Position numbers and translations under genes: made by a program. A stretch of 27,264 bases of DNA from an uncultured Acetatifactor sp. (lineage in GTDB: Bacteria > Bacillota > Clostridia > Lachnospirales > Lachnospiraceae). A model generated the notes under the pieces. That model was not told the origin of the DNA and did not search any database. It saw only the letters and a list, made by a program, of their open reading frames with translations. Shown here one piece after another: positions 14,853 to 22,726 of this stretch (its first letter is position 1; each line of letters begins with the position of its first letter). The stretch is from the NCBI GenBank assembly GCA_910586215.1, contig CAJUGH010000045.1:1-27264 (forward strand), read 5' to 3'.

Positions 14853-15322
14853 ATGCCCGCTTCAGCGGGCATACCAATCAATATTTGAAAGTTTACTTTC
14901 AAACTTATTCCCATCTGCGCGCTGCGGCGCACACCCAAATCAATCGTTGAATACGCATTTTTATTCAACTTTCCCGTCATGTCGGCACCTCCGACACAAA
15001 CAATATGCAAAGCGCAAAAACCACGCAAAGCGCAAAAAAGCGCACTTGGAAGAATCGCTTTAGCGATTCTTAAAGGAATGGCAAAGCCATTCCTTGGGAA
15101 TGACTTAGATTTTCTTAGGTCAGGTTCTTTCTGGCCTTAGAAAATCTTCATTCCCTTCACACTTCCAGACATGCTGCCTTTGGTAGCACAAACCAATCCA
15201 ACGGAATCTTCGATTCCGGGAAAAACGCTGCCCTTGCGTTTTTCAGTGTGAGAGAGGCGCTCTTTTGCGCCGTAGAATTTCTTAGACAACGTTTTTTGGC
15301 GTCTTAGAAATTCTTCTCACAC
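14853..15322 (-). ncRNA. Array of about twelve consecutive hairpins in the isomerase-transketolase spacer
   Basis: This gap of about 460 bp has no convincing gene. Stems (plus coordinates): 14853-14872 (8 bp, TTCA loop), 14884-14903 (9 bp), 14916-14931 (5 bp), 14946-14969 (8 bp), 14980-14996 (6 bp), 15051-15070 (9 bp), 15073-15095 (10 bp), 15096-15155 (about 21 bp), 15203-15217 (6 bp), 15221-15243 (8 bp), 15256-15271 (5 bp), and 15246-15322 (7 plus 13 bp). A 14-bp direct repeat GCAAAGCGCAAAAA lies at 15007-15020 and 15025-15038. The last stem overlaps the isomerase stop. Likely a structured mRNA region controlling decay or read-through. Exact role unknown. Confidence 0.7.
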
Positions 15323-16722
15323 TTATAACCGCAGATACGGCCCTTCACCTCTTCCTCATTGTCATCATAGAGATCGGGTGTGACACCAATGTATTTGCAG
15401 GCCTCATAGAGCACAGGCACCACATCCTTGTGGATGCCCACACAGTGATGGATGTAGGGGCCTTCCACCAGCTTGGTCTCCAGGCGTTTCCAGTTCTTCA
15501 CCTCCACCCACACATAGGTTCCCTTGGTGTAGGGGCCATCCACCCCCCTGGCATTGCCCAGCAGCAGGGAGTATGCTCCGTTGTCCCCGTCAAAGCGGCA
15601 CAGGGTCATATCGCCATGCTTCGCCTCGGCCTCCACGGCGCCGGGATGGTCGAAGGCCAGGGGATACCCGATGGTGGGCTTGCAGGACGCACAGGACAGG
15701 GGCCAGGGACCACAGTGCTGCAGCAGTTCCCCATTCTCATTGTCCGGGTGGCGTACGGTCCAGTCTGCGAAGAAGCTTCTGGCTGTATCCATGCCGGCTG
15801 CCTCCACCAGCAGGGCCGTGATGGCGCCGTGGATATCTGTCTCACAGACCACCGGGAATCCTTCTTCATTCAGCAGGCTGTTGGCTGCACAGGGCATGAT
15901 GCCGATCTCTCCTTGAAGGGCGTTCCAGCACTGGATGGCCGCCCCGTTACAGCCATACCGGTCCGCCAGGGAACGGATGGCCACCTTCAGCGCCGCCACT
16001 GTCTCCAGTTCTTCCTCCTTGATGGCAATGTGGAAATGTTCCTTGCAGTATGCCACGGTCTCGGCTACCTTCGTGCCCTCCTCCCGGACCTTCTTCATCT
16101 CAGATGTCAGTTCCGGCATGGGGATGGGGGATAACTGGATGTTGAACCGCTCCAGAAGCTCCCCTTCGTTACACATGGTGGACCAGAAATCAAAGGGCCT
16201 GGGACCGATCTGCAGGATCCTGGTGCGGCGGAATACCTTCACCACATTGCACACCGCCAGGAAATTCCGGATGCCCTGTGCAAATTCCTTATCCTCCAGC
16301 CTGCAGTTGGCCAGGTACGTAAAAGGAACCTGGAACCGCCTAAGTACCTTGCCTGTGGCGAACAGGCCGCACTGGCTGTCCCGCAGGCGTACCCCTTTCT
16401 CATCCGGCCTCTCATCCCTGGGCCCCCACAGCAGCACCGGCACCTGTAACTCTTTTGCCAGCCTGGCCACCTCATACTCGGTGCCGAAATTGCCATGGGG
16501 GAAGAACAGGCCGTCCACCCCTGACTTACGGAATTTTGCACCGATCCGGATCCTGTCCTCCTCATCATGGAGCAAGCCGTCTTCGGATATGTCATCAATA
16601 TCCACAAATTCCACTCCCAGTTCCCTTAATTTCTCCCTGGTCAAGTCCGCGTACTTCACCGCATCCGGTGCGGAGAAAATACTCCTTCTGGTAGGTGCAT
16701 ACCCCAGTACAATCTTTGCCAT
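15304..16722 (-). CDS. L-fucose/L-arabinose-isomerase-like sugar isomerase (candidate D-apiose isomerase)
   Basis: 472 residues with the layout of the fucose isomerase-like superfamily: an N-terminal Rossmann-like part (IVLGYAPTRRSIF; DGLFFPHGNFGTEYEVARLAKELQVPVLLWGPRDE), a central substrate domain, the metal-site candidate VVCETDIHGA (E294, D296, H298), and a late histidine pair GPYIHHCVGIH (425-426). Such enzymes use Mn to convert aldoses to ketoses. AAGGAGGT lies 7 nt before the ATG. It heads the minus-strand operon divergent from lacI and is followed by a split transketolase and ketose kinase. That context makes an aldose of a transketolase route, such as D-apiose, more likely than fucose, which would need an aldolase. 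Substrate unproven. Confidence 0.82.
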   Translation of the reverse strand: MAKIVLGYAPTRRSIFSAPDAVKYADLTREKLRELGVEFVDIDDISEDGLLHDEEDRIRIGAKFRKSGVDGLFFPHGNFGTEYEVARLAKELQVPVLLWGPRDERPDEKGVRLRDSQCGLFATGKVLRRFQVPFTYLANCRLEDKEFAQGIRNFLAVCNVVKVFRRTRILQIGPRPFDFWSTMCNEGELLERFNIQLSPIPMPELTSEMKKVREEGTKVAETVAYCKEHFHIAIKEEELETVAALKVAIRSLADRYGCNGAAIQCWNALQGEIGIMPCAANSLLNEEGFPVVCETDIHGAITALLVEAAGMDTARSFFADWTVRHPDNENGELLQHCGPWPLSCASCKPTIGYPLAFDHPGAVEAEAKHGDMTLCRFDGDNGAYSLLLGNARGVDGPYTKGTYVWVEVKNWKRLETKLVEGPYIHHCVGIHKDVVPVLYEACKYIGVTPDLYDDNEEEVKGRICGYKCEKNF

Positions 16723-16803
16723 ACCGCATACCTCCTTGCTATGTTCCTTAAAATACTAATGTTTCTTTGATCTTTGCTTTGATGTTTCTTCCTATTGTCT
16801 TCA

Positions 16804-16831
16804 TTATTAAGTTATTTTTACTTAATTTCAA
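16804..16831 (-). promoter_or_regulatory. Promoter of the isomerase/transketolase/kinase operon
   Basis: On the minus strand TTGAAA (16831-16826) and TAATAA (16809-16804) are 16 nt apart. Two operator-like heptamers fall on the -10 and -35 boxes. The start codon is about 80 nt downstream. Confidence 0.5.
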
Positions 16832-16880
16832 CTCAATATTAAGTAATTTTACAGGAATTAATTGACTTAATCCACTTAAT
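16806..16880. promoter_or_regulatory. Five ATTAAGT/ACTTAAT operator-like heptamers
   Basis: ATTAAGT lies at 16806-16812 and 16838-16844; ACTTAAT at 16820-16826, 16865-16871 and 16874-16880. The first two make an inverted repeat with a 7-bp spacer. The set covers both divergent promoters, as expected for control by the adjacent LacI-type protein. LacI operators usually have a tighter centre, so another regulator is possible. Confidence 0.55.
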
Positions 16881-16890
16881 ACTTTATGCT
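16862..16890 (+). promoter_or_regulatory. Promoter of the lacI-type gene
   Basis: TTGACT at 16862-16867 and TATGCT at 16885-16890 with a 17-nt spacer. Two ACTTAAT heptamers overlap the -35 and spacer, consistent with autoregulation. Confidence 0.5.
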
Positions 16891-16986
16891 GGATGATAGT
16901 GGGTCCGTTGCTGTTTATCTGGCATCACCACGTTATCCGGCATTGCCACGGATCCCCATCCTTTATCCACAGAAAAGAGGTGTCCC

Positions 16987-18003
16987 ATGTCAGTCACTGC
17001 CAAACAGTTAGCCCAGTTCCTAAATCTCTCTGAAGCCGCCGTCTCCATGGCCTTGAACAACAAGCCCGGGGTCAGCACGGCCACCCGCAAGCGGGTCATT
17101 GCCGCTGCCAGGGAGAGCGGATATGACTTCAGCCGCATCAACGAGAATACGGCACCCTCCCTGCCCTCCCAGGGCACTTTGTATTTCATCATATACCGCA
17201 AACATGGGGCCGTGGTGGCTGACACCCCCTTCTTCTCCCAGCTGACCCAGGGTATCGATTCCGGCTGCAAGAAACATCATTACTATATGCATGTGTTCTA
17301 TCTGGATGAAGGAAAGAATATGGAGAAACAGCTTCGGGACCTGGTACATTTTGACTGCCGGGGCATCCTGCTGCTGGGCACGGAAATGCATGAGAACGAC
17401 CTGGTGCCCTTCCAGAACTTGAAACTGCCCCTGGTAGTGCTGGATACCTATTTCGAGACCGTGGAGGCAGATTATGTGCTGATCAACAATGTGCAGGGGG
17501 CCTACCTGGCCACCAGCCACCTGATCTCCTGCTGCAAGAGCCAGCCGGGCTATCTGCGCTCCTCCTATGCCATCAACAATTTCGGGGAGCGGGCAGACGG
17601 TTTCTACAAGGCCGTCCGCCTGCACGGCCTGTCCACCTCCAACTCCAGGGTCCACCTGCTCTCCCCCTCCCTGGAAGGTGCCTACGCGGACATGCTGGCC
17701 CTGTTGGATGCCGGGGAAGACTTATGCCGCTGCTATTTTGCCGACAACGACCTGATCGCCTGCGGTGCCGTGAAAGCCATGAGAGAGCGGGGCTTACAAA
17801 TTCCCCAGGATGTGGCCGTCATCGGCTTCGACAACATGCCCGTGTCTACCTACATGGAACCGGCCCTGACCACTGTCAACGTGCCCAAACAGCACATGGG
17901 AGAGGCGGCGGTCAGACGGCTGGCACAGCTTATTGAGGACAGGGACAGCTCCCCCATGAAGCTGGAGATCTCTACCTCCCTGGTGCTGCGGGACAGTGCG
18001 TGA
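16987..18003 (+). CDS. LacI-family transcriptional regulator
   Basis: 338 residues. The N-terminal HTH reads VTAKQLAQFLNLSEAAVSMALNNKPGVSTATRKRVIAAARESGYDF, typical of LacI with the hinge after residue 50. The rest is a periplasmic-binding-protein-like effector domain: GTLYFIIYRKHGA, DTPFFSQLTQGI, GILLLGTEM, PLVVLDTYFE, YVLINNVQGAYLAT, FADNDLIACGAVKAM, VAVIGFDNMPVSTYMEPALTTVNVPKQHMGEAA. AGAGGTG precedes the ATG. It is divergent from the isomerase operon across a 264-bp AT-rich gap with five operator-like heptamers, so it most likely represses that operon and itself, with a sugar or sugar phosphate as inducer. Confidence 0.95.
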   Translation: MSVTAKQLAQFLNLSEAAVSMALNNKPGVSTATRKRVIAAARESGYDFSRINENTAPSLPSQGTLYFIIYRKHGAVVADTPFFSQLTQGIDSGCKKHHYYMHVFYLDEGKNMEKQLRDLVHFDCRGILLLGTEMHENDLVPFQNLKLPLVVLDTYFETVEADYVLINNVQGAYLATSHLISCCKSQPGYLRSSYAINNFGERADGFYKAVRLHGLSTSNSRVHLLSPSLEGAYADMLALLDAGEDLCRCYFADNDLIACGAVKAMRERGLQIPQDVAVIGFDNMPVSTYMEPALTTVNVPKQHMGEAAVRRLAQLIEDRDSSPMKLEISTSLVLRDSA

Positions 18004-18077
18004 GAATTCTAAAATTTTCTTTCTATTGGCAGAACTGAGGACAAAATATGAGCTTGTGAACGGCGAAGCCATGAACA

Positions 18078-18119
18078 GTAACGATACCCCGCCACAAGGG
18101 CGGGGTATCTGCTCGTTAC
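18078..18119. terminator. Strong bulged hairpin between convergent lacI and rhamnosidase genes
   Basis: GTAACGA pairs with TCGTTAC and TACCCCGCC pairs with GGCGGGGTA around a short loop, 16 bp with one 5-nt bulge. No T-run follows on either side, so it may act as an mRNA 3'-end barrier, or be a dispersed palindromic repeat, rather than an intrinsic terminator. Confidence 0.55.
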
Positions 18120-18135
18120 GGTGCAACTATGGATA

Positions 18136-20769
18136 CTATAGAACTCCTTCCATGGTTTCTGCCGTCTCATACGTCACTTCATATTCCCCAGGCTCCAGAT
18201 GACAGAGTCCCTCCCGCACATGGGCAAACAGGGGATTGCCTTCCTGGGACGGGGCCACTTTTTCCAGATCTGCCAGGGGCAGCCGCAAGGTAGCGCTGCA
18301 CCCAAAGGGAACACTCACAGAGAGCTTCACATGGGTGGGATCCAGGATCTCCCAGGCACTCCGGTACAGCCCGGATGGGGAATCGTACTGGCCTTCACAA
18401 CTATGCAGTTCCCAGTTTAAAGTGGGAATAAACTCCACCTGCCTGAATCCCGGTACCTCCTCCCTAAAGTTGATGCCCGCACTGTGACGAAACATCCACT
18501 CGGCCACGGAACCATAGGCGTAATGGTTCATGCTGTTCATGCCGATGCCGGAGATACTTCCATCGGCAAGCAGGCTGTTCCAGCGCTCCCACACGGTGGT
18601 GGCCCCCAGCTTCACCTCGTTGAGCCATCCGGGATACTCCTCGTTCAGCAGAAGCTGATAGGCCAGCTTGTCATACCCGTTGTCAGACAGCACATTGCAC
18701 AACAGGGGCGTGCCCACAAATCCCGTGGTCAGCTTGTTGCCGCTGTCCTGAAAGAGCTTCTCCAACTGTTTTTTTGCCAGTTCCACATTGTCTGTCAGAT
18801 GGTATTTCAAGGTGAGGACCAGGGCTGTCTGGGTCTTGATACAGCACCTCCCCGTGACACTGTAATACTCTTTCTTCACCTCCGCAAACTGTTCCCGGGA
18901 AAGCCTTTCATAGCTTTCGGCCTCCTCCATCCTGCCCAACACCCTGGCCGCCTTAGCCACCAGCCCGGCACTAACCGCGTAATAGAGGTTGGCGATGAAT
19001 TCCTCGTCCGTGGCGCCCATCACTTCCTCTGCGCCGCTGCGCAGTTTGTCCAGGGCCAGCCAGTCCCCGTAATGGAACACATAGCGCCAGCCGTGGTTAT
19101 CCCCGTCTGCCCGGCGCAGGTAATCCACCCAGCTTCTCATGCTGTCAAACTGGTCTTCCAGGATGCTCTTGTCCCCGTAGAACAGGTACAGGTTCCAGGG
19201 AATGATACAGGCCGCATCCCCCCAGACACAGGCTGTGGAAGTCATGCCAAAGCCTGGTACCACATCCGGCACCTTTCCTTCCAGGGCGCCCTGCTCCTTT
19301 GCCATGTCATAGAGGTACTTGGCATAGAAGGCATAGGTATCCTTCAGATAAGTGGCTGTGGGGGAGAACACCTGGGCATCCCCTGTCCATCCCATGCGCT
19401 CGTCCCTCTGGGGGCAGTCTGTGGGCACATCCACAAAATTGCTCTGGAGGCCCCAGCGCACATTTTCCACGAAACGGTTCACCAGGGCATGACCTGTGTG
19501 CAGGCGGCCCTTTTCTTCTATTTCACTGTAGAGGGCATATCCCTTGAAGTCCCCCTTTTGCAGGTCCGGCAGTCCTTCCACTTTCACATAGCGATAGCCG
19601 TAGAAGGTGAAACGGGGGACCAGTTCCTTCTCCCTGCCATCAGAGGTATAGAAATATTCTGATTTTGCAGACCGCAGGTTGGCATTGTAGAAATTGCCGC
19701 CCTGGAGGATCTCCCCGGTCTGGATGTGGATCCGGGTTCCCGCAGGAGCCTTCACCCGCAGGGAGAAGATGCCGGTGAACTCCTGTCCCATGTCGAAGAC
19801 CAGTTCTCCCGCCGGGGTATGGAGCAGTTCCACAGGCGCGAAGGTCTCGTGGATGATTACAGGCAGGCTCATGCGCTCCGTCAGTTCCCCCACAGGTGCC
19901 TCACAGATCCGGGCCGCCTCCAGGGGCAGCGCTTCCAGGGTGTCATCCTGCCACTCCCCGTCATAAATATTAGAGAAGGTGATGTTGCTGCGCCGCACCA
20001 TCCAGCTTGCATCCGTGCCGATCACTTCCCGGCTGCCGTCCTCGTAGTCCATGTGCAGTTCGGCAATCAGCTTCCACTCATCTCCATAGAAACCGCCCTC
20101 TCCCCTGTCAATAAAGCCGAACCTCCCCTTGTACCAGCCGTTGCCTAAGAGCACGGACAGGGTACCGGACTGCCGCAGTTTCTCTGTCACATCAAAGGTC
20201 TGGTACTGCACCCATTCGTTATAATCATTGCAGTAGGGAGTCAAGTATTCCTGGCCGATCCGGGCCGGGGGTTGTAGACCTTCCAGGGCGTCCTCAGCCG
20301 TCTCTGGCACATAATATGCCTCATACAGCCCCAGGCCGCAGATGTATAGCCTGGCCCTGGAAACCGGCTTCTCCACCCTGATCTGCTTCTCGAAGTAAGG
20401 GTGCCGCTTCTGTGCACTGTCACAGGTGATCCACTTTCCCTGCCATGTCTCATCCCGCTTTCCGGTCTCGAACCACTCTGTCTCCCCGGTGGCCTCCTCC
20501 CCTGCATCGCTGCGCACCGTCACAGTCCAGTAGTAACGGGTACAGGGTGCCAGGGGAACCGGTGCCCGGTAGCCCAGGGAATCTGCCTCCCTGTCAAAGC
20601 CGGAATCGAACAGCAGATTCTGCATGCCGGGATCCGCTGCCACACAGATCCGGGCCGCCTCCTGGCATTTTCCTGCCGCCTCTGCCACCTTCCAGGAAAA
20701 CACCGTCCGTTCCATCCGAAAACCCAGGGGCTTTGTCATGTGGTTCACTTTCATATCGTAAATTTTCAA
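18136..20769 (-). CDS. Alpha-L-rhamnosidase, glycoside hydrolase family 78
   Basis: 877 residues with the GH78 multidomain layout: N-terminal beta-sandwich with WTVTVRSDAGE and FETGKRDETWQGKWI, a second sandwich (ARLYICGLGLYEAYYV, LLGNGWYKGRFGF), then the (alpha/alpha)6 catalytic domain with the hallmark DCPQRDERMGWTGDAQVF beginning at D451. C-terminal parts include TTVWERWNS and SMNHYAYGSVAEWM. No signal peptide, so it acts in the cytoplasm on imported glycosides. I use TTG at 20769, 5 nt after a perfect AGGAGGT; the ATG at 20754 is too far from that site. It lies 167 nt after the binding-protein gene, with a possible own promoter (TATACT at 20853-20848). Confidence 0.93.
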   Translation of the reverse strand: MKIYDMKVNHMTKPLGFRMERTVFSWKVAEAAGKCQEAARICVAADPGMQNLLFDSGFDREADSLGYRAPVPLAPCTRYYWTVTVRSDAGEEATGETEWFETGKRDETWQGKWITCDSAQKRHPYFEKQIRVEKPVSRARLYICGLGLYEAYYVPETAEDALEGLQPPARIGQEYLTPYCNDYNEWVQYQTFDVTEKLRQSGTLSVLLGNGWYKGRFGFIDRGEGGFYGDEWKLIAELHMDYEDGSREVIGTDASWMVRRSNITFSNIYDGEWQDDTLEALPLEAARICEAPVGELTERMSLPVIIHETFAPVELLHTPAGELVFDMGQEFTGIFSLRVKAPAGTRIHIQTGEILQGGNFYNANLRSAKSEYFYTSDGREKELVPRFTFYGYRYVKVEGLPDLQKGDFKGYALYSEIEEKGRLHTGHALVNRFVENVRWGLQSNFVDVPTDCPQRDERMGWTGDAQVFSPTATYLKDTYAFYAKYLYDMAKEQGALEGKVPDVVPGFGMTSTACVWGDAACIIPWNLYLFYGDKSILEDQFDSMRSWVDYLRRADGDNHGWRYVFHYGDWLALDKLRSGAEEVMGATDEEFIANLYYAVSAGLVAKAARVLGRMEEAESYERLSREQFAEVKKEYYSVTGRCCIKTQTALVLTLKYHLTDNVELAKKQLEKLFQDSGNKLTTGFVGTPLLCNVLSDNGYDKLAYQLLLNEEYPGWLNEVKLGATTVWERWNSLLADGSISGIGMNSMNHYAYGSVAEWMFRHSAGINFREEVPGFRQVEFIPTLNWELHSCEGQYDSPSGLYRSAWEILDPTHVKLSVSVPFGCSATLRLPLADLEKVAPSQEGNPLFAHVREGLCHLEPGEYEVTYETAETMEGVL

Positions 20770-20847
20770 ATCCGCACCTCCTGGCCTGTCCCTGACAGGC
20801 ACCCTTGTTATCCTACTTTTCCCTGCAACAGCCTGTTTCTAGAAGAC

Positions 20848-20876
20848 AGTATACACCATAAAGGGCATGTTGTCTT
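20848..20876 (-). promoter_or_regulatory. Possible promoter of the rhamnosidase gene
   Basis: On the minus strand AAGACA and TATACT (20853-20848) are 17 nt apart in the 167-bp gap after the binding-protein gene. The -35 is weak, so co-transcription with the transporter remains possible. Confidence 0.35.
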
Positions 20877-20936
20877 GCAAAATCTTAAGTTTTCTTACAA
20901 GTTACATGCCCCATGCAGATCGTACCGACACAAAAG

Positions 20937-22625
20937 CTACCTGCCGTTCCACCGGTCATAAGACGCCTGGTAGACATCGATCACATCCTGTACCCCCATT
21001 TTGTCCAGGGTAGACACATAATTCTCCCAGCCGCTCTCTACATCCACCACACCCGTGATGAATTTGCCCTCCATCTCCTTATAATAGCTGGTGATGTCGG
21101 CCAGCCTGTTATCCAGCACCCGCTGTTCTTCATCCGTGAATTTCAGTAGGCCTACTGCAAAATAGGAATCCGACTGGTAAGGGATCACATTGTTCACAAA
21201 GCCAAGCTGCCTGGCCCGGCTATTGCCCACGGTCTCTGTCACCAGACCGGCCAGGGCATCCTCACGTCCGGCATTGTCCCAGATCAGTTCTGCATACTGG
21301 TAAGTGGTGAACGATCCGTCATACTTCTCCGGGCAGTGGAATACATACACACCGGATCCCTCTGTCCCGTAGTCCCAGTCCTGTCCCAGCAGGCCATAGC
21401 AGAAGGATTGTCCCAGCAGGCCGCTGCCCTCCACCACTTCCTCTGTGGCATACATAATATCAAACATTTTGCACAATTCCACAATGTAATCGCTCTGGGC
21501 ATTCAGGAAAAACCCGCCGTTTGCAAAATAAATGGATTTTCCCAGAATCTCCTGGGTATCATCCCATTCTGAGGTCAGAGGTGCCATACAGTCCAGGTGG
21601 AACTCCCCGTCTGCAAAATCTGTTGCCTGCAGGGAATTGCCTTCAAACCCGCCAATAAATGCCACCTTGCCAGACTGGGCGCGGTCAAGCCTTACCGCCT
21701 GATCCAGGGTCAAGTATTCCTGGTGAATCAGACCTTCCGAATACAGTTTATTCATGTAGGAAAGATATCGTTTCATCTGTTCCGAAGTGCGGTTGAATAT
21801 CACATTTCCATTCCCGTCATCATCAAAGTTCATGTTTGTCAGTGTGCCAAAAGCACCAAACAACATGGGAGCCCAATAAGACTCATCGTCCACAAAATAA
21901 GGAATAAAACCTGCCTCCCCGTTTTGTTCCTTCAATGTCACCAGTGCCTGGTAGAAATCATCCACCGTCTTGATCTCCTCCAGCTTCAAACCGGCATCCT
22001 CCAGCACATCCGTCCGCACATAAGGTCTGGCAGAAGCGGTAGTAGCAGATACCTCTACACCCGGCAGGCTGTAGATCTCCCCATTGATCTGGGTGACGGC
22101 TCCCTTCACCAGGGGATAGTCCTCAAAGGTCTTCACCAGGTTGGGCATATAGTCCAGATACTCCAGATAGTTCACGAATCGTCCCCCAGTGATGCCATAA
22201 TCATTGATCATGGCAGGTTCCAGGTTATAGTGGATGAAATCCGGCCAGTCCCCTCCTGCCAGATAGGTAGCCAGGGCATCCGGATCCAGGCTTTCCCACT
22301 CAATATGGATTCCCGTGATCTCGGAAACCTTGTTCCACACCAGTCTGTCGCTCCTCACACCGGTGTCTTTCCCTACCACTACGCCTTTCACGGTGATCGG
22401 GGTGTCTACAATGGGATACTTCACTGTCTCATCACCAGGTACATCCCCTGCTCCTGTCTGCTCAGGGCTGCCAGAGGATGTTTCCTGCCCTAAGCCGGAT
22501 GCCTGTCCCTGTGAAGTGCCATCCTCCCCTGCCCTGCTCTCCTGTGAGGATCCGTTTCCACATGCGCATACCGCAAACACAATGGACGTAACCAATGTCA
22601 GTGCCAAAATTTTCTTTCCCTTCAT
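20937..22625 (-). CDS. ABC transporter extracellular solute-binding lipoprotein (YtcQ/LipO type)
   Basis: 562 residues. The signal peptide MKGKKILALTLVTSIVFAVC leads to a lipoprotein cysteine (probably C22 in VCAC), then a Ser/Gly/Glu-rich tether and a large sugar-binding domain (GVRSDRLVWNKVSEITGIHIEW, DWPDFIHYNLEPAMI, INGEIYSLPGVEV, VRTDVLEDAGLKL, FAVGLLKFTDEEQRVL). Size and style fit the large family-1 binding proteins for oligosaccharides such as unsaturated rhamnogalacturonides. I chose ATG 22625 because AAGGAGGT is 6 nt upstream; a longer frame to 22730 overlaps the permease gene. A hairpin precedes the ribosome site. The following gene, a rhamnosidase, suggests a rhamnose-containing ligand. 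Confidence 0.93.
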   Translation of the reverse strand: MKGKKILALTLVTSIVFAVCACGNGSSQESRAGEDGTSQGQASGLGQETSSGSPEQTGAGDVPGDETVKYPIVDTPITVKGVVVGKDTGVRSDRLVWNKVSEITGIHIEWESLDPDALATYLAGGDWPDFIHYNLEPAMINDYGITGGRFVNYLEYLDYMPNLVKTFEDYPLVKGAVTQINGEIYSLPGVEVSATTASARPYVRTDVLEDAGLKLEEIKTVDDFYQALVTLKEQNGEAGFIPYFVDDESYWAPMLFGAFGTLTNMNFDDDGNGNVIFNRTSEQMKRYLSYMNKLYSEGLIHQEYLTLDQAVRLDRAQSGKVAFIGGFEGNSLQATDFADGEFHLDCMAPLTSEWDDTQEILGKSIYFANGGFFLNAQSDYIVELCKMFDIMYATEEVVEGSGLLGQSFCYGLLGQDWDYGTEGSGVYVFHCPEKYDGSFTTYQYAELIWDNAGREDALAGLVTETVGNSRARQLGFVNNVIPYQSDSYFAVGLLKFTDEEQRVLDNRLADITSYYKEMEGKFITGVVDVESGWENYVSTLDKMGVQDVIDVYQASYDRWNGR

Positions 22626-22639
22626 TTCCATACCTCCTT

Positions 22640-22658
22640 GAACGCTGTTCTTGCGTTC
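22640..22658 (-). ncRNA. Intercistronic hairpin before the binding-protein ribosome site
   Basis: GAACGC and GCGTTC form a perfect 6-bp stem with a 7-nt loop directly before AAGGAGGT. Such hairpins can stabilise binding-protein mRNA relative to permease mRNA, as in maltose operons. Confidence 0.4.
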
Positions 22659-22726
22659 TTTCATGTGTGAAGTTTTAGAATTTCTCAGTCTGCGTACCAT
22701 GCAGAATGAAATTCGGTTGCCATATG

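Noticed and set aside
14843..15028. 61-codon minus-strand frame in the hairpin array
   Set aside because: It covers several perfect hairpins, its sequence resembles no family, and its start lacks a ribosome site. Structure explains the region better.
14853..15322. CRISPR array
   Set aside because: Repeats are not identical, spacing is irregular, and each unit is its own palindrome; no cas genes nearby.
18484..19662. 392-codon open frame on the plus strand
   Set aside because: Antisense to the GH78 catalytic domain; composition is His/Gln/Pro-rich and shadow-like.
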